Assembly: GCA_947629775.1 (NCBI GenBank)
Contig: CANRFA010000011.1
Span: forward strand, 1 to 39,991
From: an uncultured Oscillospiraceae bacterium
Lineage (GTDB): Bacteria; Bacillota; Clostridia; Oscillospirales; Oscillospiraceae
Length of the DNA: 39,991 nt
Direction: 5' to 3'
Below the pieces are notes generated by a model. It was not told the origin of the DNA. It made no database searches and worked only from the letters and a program-made list of their open reading frames with translations. Shown here one piece after another: positions 34,820 through 39,991 of the stretch. Each line of letters begins with the position of its first letter. Position 1 is the stretch's first letter. Made by a program: the position numbers and the translations under genes.

Positions 34820-34927
34820 GTTCGATCCCCTGCGGGACGTGGTTTTCCTCTCCGCTTCCGGTAGAGAGGAAGCGAACATGCTGCCGGGAGCGGGAAAAGG
34901 GCGCCTGCGTGGCGGGGGCGGAGGAGC

Positions 34928-34957
34928 TTGACGGGGACAGCAGGGCAGGGGTATAAT
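34928..34957 (+). promoter_or_regulatory. Sigma-A promoter of the flavin reductase-rubredoxin gene
   Basis: TTGACG (34928-34933), 18-bp spacer, TATAAT (34952-34957), 38 bp before the ATG. Confidence 0.82.
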
Positions 34958-34995
34958 CTCGAATCAGGAAAGAAACGGAAAAAGGGGGAGCGGAT

Positions 34996-35619
34996 ATGAA
35001 TCGCAAAGCGTTCAGCCGTGTCAGCTGCGGCGTCTTTCTGCTGAGCGCCCAGGGGGCGGACCGGCCCCAGGGGTGCCTCGTCAGTTCGTTCCACCAGCTG
35101 ACGCCGGTCCGGCCCTGGAAGGTCTGTGTGACCCTCCACCGGGAGCACGAAACCTGCCGGGCGGTGCGGGAGAGCGGGTGCTTCGCCGTGACGGTTCTCG
35201 CCAGGAATGCGTCGGCAGAACTGCTGCGGCGCTTCGGCCACACGTCCGGACGGCGGGCGGACAAGTTTGAGGGATACGCGGTGAAGACGGACGGCAATGG
35301 GTCCCCGTACCTGGAGGACAGCGCCCTGGCGCGCTTTGCCTGCACGGTCCTGGACGAGATGAAGGTGGACGATTACGTCCTCTTTGTGGCGGAGGTCACG
35401 GAGGCGGAGATCCTGGCGGACGGGATTCCCCTGAGCGTGGACGACTACAAAAACGGCGGGGGTTCCACGCCGCCCACGGCGACCGTACAACGGGCCATGG
35501 AGGAGCGCTTCGGCTGGCGGTGCACCTTCTGCGGCTACGGCGTGGAGCGGGAGGAACTTCCCGCGGACTACCGCTGCCCCATCTGCCGGGCGGGCCGGGA
35601 GCGTTTCCGGAGGATCTGA
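34996..35619 (+). CDS. Flavin reductase-rubredoxin fusion (high molecular weight rubredoxin type)
   Basis: A 207-residue electron-transfer protein. The flavin reductase-like FMN-binding domain (about 1-150) shows GCLVSSFHQLTPVRPW and FAVTVLARNASAELLRRFGH. A Gly/Ser/Pro linker (NGGGSTPPTATVQ) leads to a C-terminal rubredoxin domain with iron ligands Cys176, Cys179 (CTFCGY), Cys194 and Cys197 (CPIC). The rubredoxin part is short, lacking the usual 15-residue insert. The same fusion in Moorella (Hrb) passes electrons from NADH to a diiron flavoprotein that reduces NO or O2. AAAGGGGGAG lies 7 bases before the ATG and the gene has its own promoter. A role in oxidative or nitrosative stress defence is inference; no flavodiiron partner is in this window. 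Confidence 0.92.
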   Translation: MNRKAFSRVSCGVFLLSAQGADRPQGCLVSSFHQLTPVRPWKVCVTLHREHETCRAVRESGCFAVTVLARNASAELLRRFGHTSGRRADKFEGYAVKTDGNGSPYLEDSALARFACTVLDEMKVDDYVLFVAEVTEAEILADGIPLSVDDYKNGGGSTPPTATVQRAMEERFGWRCTFCGYGVEREELPADYRCPICRAGRERFRRI

Positions 35620-35675
35620 GAGGGATCGGGAGGTCTCTGGCCGGGAGAAATCCGGGAAGAGTCGTGAAGAGAATG

Positions 35676-35711
35676 AAAAAACGCTCTGAATCGTATGATT
35701 CAGAGCGTTTT
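35676..35711 (-). terminator. Terminator of tRNA-Pro copy 1
   Basis: A 15-bp perfect stem (35678-35692 with 35697-35711), GTAT loop, followed by TTTTTT on the minus strand. It starts 3 bases after the tRNA CCA end and may also serve the convergent flavin reductase gene. Confidence 0.93.
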
Positions 35712-35714
35712 CAG

Positions 35715-35791
35715 TGGTCCGAGTGCTGAGATTCGAACTCAGGGCCTCTTGAACCCCATTCAAGCGCGATACCAAACTTCGCCACACCCGG
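35715..35791 (-). tRNA. tRNA-Pro(GGG), copy 1
   Basis: A 77-nt cloverleaf with encoded CCA. The acceptor CCGGGTG pairs with CACTCGG (one G-U), the D stem is GCGA/TCGC, the anticodon stem CTTGA/TCAAG carries loop ATGGGGT with anticodon GGG, and the T arm is CTGAG-TTCGAAT-CTCAG. It has its own promoter (35824-35852) and terminator. It is identical to copy 2. Confidence 0.96.
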
Positions 35792-35823
35792 GTCAGGCGG
35801 TCCGCCTCGCGGACAGCGGGGTA

Positions 35824-35852
35824 ATACTACCATGGATCCGGAGGAATTGCAA
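35824..35852 (-). promoter_or_regulatory. Promoter of tRNA-Pro copy 1
   Basis: TTGCAA (35852-35847), 17-bp spacer, TAGTAT (35829-35824). The 5' leader contains a GTCCGC/GCGGAC hairpin just before the tRNA. Confidence 0.7.
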
Positions 35853-36460
35853 GCCCTTTTCCAAAGAAATTAATCTGCGCCTCTGGAAGGAAAGGGAAAT
35901 GCCGCCCCGCATCGAGCGGAGCGGGATCCCGTTCCATTCCCGGCGGCCTGGAGAGACGGAGAAGCCCTGGACCGAGAGGCCAGGGCGCCTGGGGAAGAAC
36001 GAAGCCGGTTTCCCGTCCTGCGGGAAGGAATGTGTTCCTCAGAGAACGTGGATTTCCCTGGAGCCTCTGGATTCCGTAGAGAATCTGGATTCAGCAGAGA
36101 TCCTGGATTCCGCAGAGAACGGGGCCCGGATCGCGGGCTTCCGCCGGTTCGTCTTCCCGGGGAGATCGCGGGACACCGGAGAAACTGGCCATGGAGGCCT
36201 TTTCCGGCGCGGCCGTCCGAAGCGGCAGGGGAGTCCACAGAGAAAGAGCGGCGATGGCGGTCAGACTTCCGCTCTCCAGGTGTTCCGGATATCCGGGGCA
36301 GTGGGGCCAAAGTCGGATGCATGGCTTCGGACTGCTGCCCGCTGCCGGATCCGGATGTATCGATTGGCCGGGACTGTAGACAGGCGGCTGATTGGCCCGT
36401 GTCCGCAGACGGCAGGCGAGGGGTGGCAGGACCGCCCGGGAGGACAGGATCAGGGGGCAG
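35853..36460. other. Spacer of about 600 bp between the two tRNA-Pro genes, no recognisable gene
   Basis: Open frames exist on both strands, but they begin inside tRNA or terminator sequence, lack ribosome binding sites and are low in complexity. It contains the 18-bp repeat at 36067-36120. No integrase, transposase or known RNA is seen. A decayed insertion is possible but unsupported. Confidence 0.55.
36067..36120. repeat. 18-bp tandem repeat, three copies
   Basis: CTGGATTCCGTAGAGAAT, CTGGATTCAGCAGAGATC and CTGGATTCCGCAGAGAAC lie head to tail, with a degenerate fourth unit just upstream (about 36049-36066). Confidence 0.85.
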
Positions 36461-36463
36461 ACA

Positions 36464-36501
36464 AAAAGAAAATGCTCTGAATCGTACGATTCAGAGCATT
36501 T
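36464..36501 (-). terminator. Terminator of tRNA-Pro copy 2
   Basis: A perfect palindrome of 14-bp arms (36470-36483 with 36488-36501) around GTAC, nearly the same as the terminator of copy 1. TTT plus TTTTT (interrupted) follow on the minus strand. Confidence 0.9.
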
Positions 36502-36505
36502 CAGC

Positions 36506-36582
36506 TGGTCCGAGTGCTGAGATTCGAACTCAGGGCCTCTTGAACCCCATTCAAGCGCGATACCAAACTTCGCCACACCCGG
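36506..36582 (-). tRNA. tRNA-Pro(GGG), copy 2
   Basis: 77 nt, identical in every base to copy 1 at 35715-35791, including anticodon GGG and the encoded CCA. It has its own promoter and terminator. Confidence 0.96.
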
Positions 36583-36612
36583 ATCTGTGTCTGTCTTTCG
36601 GACAGCTTCACA

Positions 36613-36641
36613 ATGATACCATGGGGTCCGACGAAAAGCAA
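36613..36641 (-). promoter_or_regulatory. Promoter of tRNA-Pro copy 2
   Basis: TTGCTT (36641-36636), 17-bp spacer, TATCAT (36618-36613). The spacer ends CCATGG as in copy 1. A CTGTC/GACAG hairpin lies in the 5' leader. Confidence 0.78.
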
Positions 36642-36708
36642 GCACTTTTTTCGGGGCAATCTGTACAAAGATGGAAGCGCTGGAGGTGAGTGCTTTGTGC
36701 ATTCCAGC

Positions 36709-36743
36709 AAAAACCCGGCGCCCTTCCGGAGAAGAGCGCCGGG
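36709..36743 (-). terminator. Terminator of the transglutaminase lipoprotein gene
   Basis: CCCGGCGC (36714-36721) pairs with GCGCCGGG (36736-36743), with an inner CTTC/GAAG helix, followed by TTTTT on the minus strand. It lies 10 bp past the stop. Confidence 0.88.
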
Positions 36744-36752
36744 GATGGACGA

Positions 36753-38159
36753 TCAGCCGAGCCAGGCCCACTCCGTGGCGCTGGCCTCGGGAACAGCGCC
36801 GGCGTCCCACTGGTGGTCCGTCTGCTTGAGGTACTCGCTGGTGCAGTTGAAGTACTGATGGGCGGTGGCGGTGGAAACCGGCACCCTGGAGATGGGGTCG
36901 TCCCAGGTACAGTCCACGCAGTACCAGGCCCCGTCCAGCTTCACCATGTTCCAGGCGTGTTCCTCCGTGGCGCTGTAGGCGGTGCCATGGACCGTGATGC
37001 ACTCGATGCCCAGCAGATCCATGAAGAGCTGGAAGGTGGTGGTGTAGCCCAGACAGATACCCCGGCCATAGGTGAGGAATCCGTAGGGGTTGTCGTTGTC
37101 CGGCGAGGGCGTGAAGTTGGGGTCGTGGGTGAGGGTGTTGGAGTCATACTCGCCCCAGCGGATGATCCAGTCGTGGACTGCCAGTTCCTGGTCGTAGGGG
37201 CTGAGAGTGGTCAGGTTGCGCAGAACCTCCTGGCATTTATTGAGCACCGCCAGGTTCTTGGGGGTCAGGCGGGAGGTATCCCCGGTGGCATAGGCCTGCT
37301 TCACGTCCTCTTCCCGGTATTCGTCCGGCAGGGTGGAGACCGGCTCCTGGACCGGTTCCTGAATCGGCTCCTGCGGGTCTGGCGTCACCGGCTCCTGGGG
37401 CGCGGGCGACTCGGGCTGGGCCGGCGGGGTGTCCTGGTGAGAGGGCACCGGGACCGTGGCCGAGGGATGGCGCTCCTCGGACGGGGCGGAGGGCTGGGAT
37501 CCGGACGTGTCCGGGATCGAGGTGTCCGGAACGGAAGTATCCGGAACCGAGGTATCCGGGGCGGAGACGTCCGGCTGCTCCGGAGGTTCCCGGTTGAGAA
37601 GGTCGGTCAGAGAGACCTCCGGCAGTTTGCCCCGGATGCAGTCCAGGAAGGCTTCCCGGCCCTTTTCCGGATCCGGGCAGAGCAGCAGAGCCAGGCAGGA
37701 GCCGGAGGAGGCCACGAGGCCGTTTTCCACGAGGGCCGCTTCCTCCGGGGCGTAGCCCGTAAAGTCCCCGGCCCGTCGCACCCGGTAGGACTGGAGGGCG
37801 TCTTCCGCCCCGGTGACCCCGGAGGCGTCCTTCAGTTTCAGGACGGCGACCTCCATAGCCCCGGCCCCCTGGGCGATGCAGATGACGGCGTCCGGGATGT
37901 CGTCCGGGGAGAGTTCATAGTAGTGCTGGAGGTAGTCGGTATAGACGCTGTCGCCCGGTTTGAAGGCGGTGAGGGCGGGAAGATCCTCCTGGCTGGCCAG
38001 AATGGCGGCGCACAGCTGTTCGGCGGTGGCCTCCGGAACCGGCTCGGAGGACGCAGAACCGGAGGAAGAAGAGGATGCGGAGGACGATGCGGCTCTCTGC
38101 CGTCCACAGGCGGAGAGCAGAAGCGTGGCCGCCAGCAGGGCGGCAAGCAGTTTTCTCAT
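36753..38159 (-). CDS. Lipoprotein fusing a DUF4358-like domain to a transglutaminase-like domain
   Basis: A 468-residue predicted lipoprotein with lipobox LLLSAC. Three parts are seen. Residues of about 45-185 resemble DUF4358 (FKPGDSVYTDYLQHYYELSP, then IAQGAGAMEVAVLKLKD). A disordered linker (about 190-290) holds four VPDTS-type pentapeptides and PxPQEP repeats. The C-terminal transglutaminase-like domain (about 310-468) has the catalytic Cys in GRGICLGYTTTF, the His in EEHAWNMVKL and the Asp in CVDCTWDDP. Bacterial proteins with this core act as peptidases or amidases on envelope components, or as structural modifiers. A consensus promoter (38210-38238), GAGGT before the ATG and a terminator make it a single-gene unit. 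The substrate is unknown. The DUF4358 call is from memory and moderate; the transglutaminase core is firm. Confidence 0.85.
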   Translation of the reverse strand: MRKLLAALLAATLLLSACGRQRAASSSASSSSSGSASSEPVPEATAEQLCAAILASQEDLPALTAFKPGDSVYTDYLQHYYELSPDDIPDAVICIAQGAGAMEVAVLKLKDASGVTGAEDALQSYRVRRAGDFTGYAPEEAALVENGLVASSGSCLALLLCPDPEKGREAFLDCIRGKLPEVSLTDLLNREPPEQPDVSAPDTSVPDTSVPDTSIPDTSGSQPSAPSEERHPSATVPVPSHQDTPPAQPESPAPQEPVTPDPQEPIQEPVQEPVSTLPDEYREEDVKQAYATGDTSRLTPKNLAVLNKCQEVLRNLTTLSPYDQELAVHDWIIRWGEYDSNTLTHDPNFTPSPDNDNPYGFLTYGRGICLGYTTTFQLFMDLLGIECITVHGTAYSATEEHAWNMVKLDGAWYCVDCTWDDPISRVPVSTATAHQYFNCTSEYLKQTDHQWDAGAVPEASATEWAWLG

Positions 38160-38209
38160 GGCGTACCTCGCAGTCAGAGGACTCCGCGGGAGTCCGGATT
38201 TTCCGTTTC

Positions 38210-38238
38210 ATTATATCCTTTAGCGTGCTGATTGTCAA
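38210..38238 (-). promoter_or_regulatory. Consensus sigma-A promoter of the transglutaminase lipoprotein gene
   Basis: TTGACA (38238-38233), 17-bp spacer, TATAAT (38215-38210): a perfect match. The leader has a GGACTCC/GGAGTCC hairpin before the ribosome binding site. Confidence 0.93.
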
Positions 38239-38262
38239 AGAGCATTCGGGAAATGAGGCTCG

Positions 38263-38298
38263 AAAAAAGGGACTGCCCGGGTATCCCCGGACAGTCCC
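38263..38298 (-). terminator. Terminator of the V-ATPase operon
   Basis: GGGACTG (38269-38275) pairs with CAGTCCC (38292-38298) with an inner CCGG helix, followed by TTTTTT on the minus strand. Confidence 0.88.
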
Positions 38299-38323
38299 GT
38301 TCGCGGCATGAAACCGACCCTGA

Positions 38324-39010
38324 TCAGCTGAAGCTCTCCACCACGCGGGCGTCTTCCTCCCGGCGGCTCTCGATGGCCTCCTTGAGGATCATGTCCTTCA
38401 CCTTCATCAGGCGGATGGTGTTGGCGCGCTCGTTTTCGTCCAGCTTCATGGTGATATACTTGATGTTGGCCTCCATCTCCGGAATCTTGACGTATTCCAG
38501 AGCGTTGACGCGGCGGCGGGTCTTCTCGATCTCCTCCGCCAGCAGCTGGGAGGTCTTCTCCACCTCGGCCAGGCGCAGCATGTCCTTGAAGACCTGGGAC
38601 ATGGCGTCCACCGCGTCGTCCAGCTCGCCGCTGGTCTGGGCGAAGCCGTAGGGATAGACCTCCCCGCCGCCCTGGCCGGTGGTGCGGAACTGGTACTGGG
38701 GCACATCCACGGACATGATGTTCTGGAAGGTCATGTTCAGCTCCACGCTCTGCTTCGGGCAGAGGAGGGACTGCTCCAGCATCTCCGGAGACATGAGGGC
38801 GGCGGCCACCGTGAAGGAGCCGTGGGCCTTCATGAGGCCCTCCTCCACCCGGCGGCGCAGCGCCCGGTTTTCCCGAACCACGTCCATGAACTGCTTCATC
38901 AGCTCATCCCGCTTGTCCTTCAGAAGCTTGTGGCCCCGCTGGGCGGTGCGCAGCCGGCCTTTCAGCCGGGTCAGCTCCATTCGGGTCGGGTTTATTGTTG
39001 TGGAAGGCAT
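38324..39010 (-). CDS. V-type ATP synthase/ATPase subunit D
   Basis: Central-stalk rotor subunit of a V/A-type ATPase, 228 residues. The family N-terminus TINPTRMELTRLKGRLRTA is present, followed by a long helix to about residue 60, a middle globular part (about 85-130), and a second long helix with LAEEIEKTRRRVNALEYVKI (about 160-180), the most conserved stretch. It ends ARVVESFS. It follows subunit B by 12 bases and is last in the operon, with a terminator downstream. In anaerobic Firmicutes such enzymes pump H+ or Na+, in either direction. Confidence 0.97.
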   Translation of the reverse strand: MPSTTINPTRMELTRLKGRLRTAQRGHKLLKDKRDELMKQFMDVVRENRALRRRVEEGLMKAHGSFTVAAALMSPEMLEQSLLCPKQSVELNMTFQNIMSVDVPQYQFRTTGQGGGEVYPYGFAQTSGELDDAVDAMSQVFKDMLRLAEVEKTSQLLAEEIEKTRRRVNALEYVKIPEMEANIKYITMKLDENERANTIRLMKVKDMILKEAIESRREEDARVVESFS

Positions 39011-39022
39011 ACAGATCCCTCC

Positions 39023-39991
39023 TTAGTCCTTCTTGGGCAGGTACTTGTCGATGAACTCGGGCTTGATCCGCTTCAGCTCGCTGCGGGGCAGGATGCTCAG
39101 AAGCTCCCAGCCCAGGTCCAGGGTCTCGAAGATGGACCGGTTTTCGTCCGTGCCCTGGGAGACGTAGCGCTTCTCAAACTCGTCCGCGAACTTGGCGTAC
39201 AGCAGGTCCGTGGGGCTGAGGGCGGCCTCGCCCAGGATGGACATCAGCTCCTTGTTCTCCTTGCCGGTGGCGTAGGCGGCGAAGAGCTGGTTCATGGTGC
39301 CGGCGTGGTCCTCGCGGGTCTTGCCGGCGCCGGTGCCCTTGTCCTTCAGACGGGACAGGGAGGGCAGCACGTCGACGGGCGGGTTGACGCCCCGGCGGTA
39401 CAGTTCCCGGGAGAGGATGATCTGGCCCTCGGTGATGTAGCCGGTCAGGTCGGGGATGGGGTGGGTCTTGTCGTCTTCGGGCATGGTCAGGATGGGGATC
39501 ATGGTGATGGACCCCTCCTTGCCCACCTGACGGCCGGCCCGTTCGTACATGGTGGCAAGGTCGGTGTACAGGTAGCCGGGGTAGCCGCGGCGTCCGGGCA
39601 CTTCCTTCTTGGCGGCGGAGATCTCACGCAGAGCCTCGGCGTAGTTGGTGATGTCGGTGAGGATGACCAGCACGTGCATGTTCTTCTCGAAGGCCAGATA
39701 CTCGGCGGCGGTCAGCGCCATACGGGGCGTAGCGATACGTTCCACGGCGGGGTCGTTGGCCAGGTTGGTAAACAGCACGGTACGGTCGATGGCGCCGGTG
39801 CGTTTGAACTCGCTGACGAAGAATTCGGATTCCTCGAAGGTGATGCCGATGGCGGCGAACACCACGGCGAAGTTGGAGGCGCCGTCCAGCACCTTGGCCT
39901 GCCGGGCGATCTGGGCGGCCAGGGCGGCGTGGGGCAGACCGGAGCCGGAGAAGATGGGCAGCTTCTGCCCGCGGACCAGGGTGTTCAGGCC
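39023..39991 (-). CDS. V-type ATP synthase/ATPase subunit B, C-terminal part (cut by window edge)
   Basis: Non-catalytic nucleotide-binding subunit of the V/A-type ATPase. The visible 322 residues start in frame at the window edge with [20 protein letters not shown] and continue with [13 protein letters not shown] and [15 protein letters not shown]. The degenerate P-loop place ([10 protein letters not shown]) lacks a catalytic GKT, as is usual for B. Other family marks are [35 protein letters not shown] and [14 protein letters not shown]. The N-terminal barrel lies beyond the window. It directly precedes subunit D. The catalytic subunit A gene should be next outside. Confidence 0.97.
   Translation of the reverse strand, partial: GLNTLVRGQKLPIFSGSGLPHAALAAQIARQAKVLDGASNFAVVFAAIGITFEESEFFVSEFKRTGAIDRTVLFTNLANDPAVERIATPRMALTAAEYLAFEKNMHVLVILTDITNYAEALREISAAKKEVPGRRGYPGYLYTDLATMYERAGRQVGKEGSITMIPILTMPEDDKTHPIPDLTGYITEGQIILSRELYRRGVNPPVDVLPSLSRLKDKGTGAGKTREDHAGTMNQLFAAYATGKENKELMSILGEAALSPTDLLYAKFADEFEKRYVSQGTDENRSIFETLDLGWELLSILPRSELKRIKPEFIDKYLPKKD

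Larger units (their letters stand above)
34559..34920. repeat. Imperfect tandem duplication, period about 184 bp, covering the fumarase 5' end
   Basis: Unit A (34559-34742) contains the first codons of the alpha subunit gene and its promoter region. Unit B (34743 to about 34920) repeats the same order with point changes: GGCGGCAGTTC starts both, ATCTGCGAGGCCGAGATG follows in both, and GAGCGGGAAAA occurs near both ends. Confidence 0.85.

Noticed and set aside
36067-36120. CRISPR array
   Set aside because: The 18-bp repeats lie head to tail without spacers, and no cas gene is present.
35870-36322. A 150-residue minus-strand open frame in the same spacer (contains NPGSLLNPDSLRNPE)
   Set aside because: The repeats come from the 18-bp DNA repeat. 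There is no start site signal and the composition is Arg/Ser/Pro-rich, as in random GC-rich sequence.
35695-36480. A 261-residue plus-strand open frame in the tRNA-Pro spacer
   Set aside because: It starts inside the tRNA terminator, runs antisense through the tRNA, has no ribosome binding site and ends in the next terminator. No domain is seen.
35715-36582. Identical tRNA copies as attL/attR of an integrated element
   Set aside because: The spacer has no integrase or cargo, and the duplication includes promoter and terminator, which fits gene duplication better than site-specific integration.

Overview
The window is a GC-rich, gene-dense piece of a bacterial chromosome. It fits a spore-forming clostridial Firmicute, most likely of the Oscillospiraceae/Ruminococcaceae type. 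The reasons are spo0A and spoIVB, a cysteine T-box leader on cysE-cysS, a V-type ATPase, a two-subunit iron-sulfur fumarase, a flavin reductase-rubredoxin fusion, strong AAGGAGG ribosome binding sites, and sigma-A promoters with almost invariant 17-bp spacers. I see no phage, insertion sequence or CRISPR array. The lineage call is inference; no 16S gene is present.

Layout. 1-1556 is the N-terminal part of a PcrA/UvrD helicase (minus), divergent from a CNNM/CorC membrane protein (1785-3041, plus). 3105-4162 (minus) is an ECF sigma factor coupled to a one-pass membrane anti-sigma candidate. 4524-5507 (plus) holds a polysaccharide deacetylase and an unlisted 56-residue membrane protein. 5572-8364 (minus) holds a CmpB-like membrane protein, cysS and cysE, with a Cys T-box upstream of cysE. 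8732-11264 (minus) is a complete polar amino acid ABC importer. 11481-14789 (minus) is recO, era, a lipoprotein gene and ybeY. 14888-15684 (minus) is an XRE regulator coupled to a small membrane protein. 15944-17584 is PTS enzyme I. 17759-21055 is a TAXI-type TRAP importer. 21371-23940 holds a TSCPD protein, spo0A, and spoIVB in divergent orientation to spo0A. 24073-26225 holds an acidic coiled-coil protein and lysA. 26340-29093 is secA. 29400-30170 is a protein equal to only the N-terminal half of enzyme I. 30428-33030 (plus) holds an aminotransferase and pgi. 33207-34635 (minus) is the fumarase pair. 34996-35619 (plus) is a flavin reductase-rubredoxin fusion. Two identical tRNA-Pro(GGG) genes follow, then a DUF4358-transglutaminase lipoprotein (36753-38159). 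The window ends in V-ATPase subunits D and B, B being cut by the edge.

Functional themes. Housekeeping dominates: cysteine synthesis and charging under one tRNA-Cys sensor, ribosome/RNA maturation with repair (ybeY, era, recO), protein secretion, DAP/lysine synthesis, glycolysis, and fumarate/malate metabolism. Two importers have strong hairpins between the lipoprotein gene and the permease gene, which probably set the stoichiometry. The genuinely odd items are the enzyme I N-half paralogue, a hairpin that hides the ribosome binding site at 6090-6130, an ECF-like promoter bracketed by inverted repeats, a decayed tandem copy of the fumarase 5' region, a divergent Spo0A receiver domain, the spo0A/spoIVB rearrangement, and the duplicated tRNA-Pro unit around an unexplained spacer. 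I found no clear multi-gene system that is wholly new.
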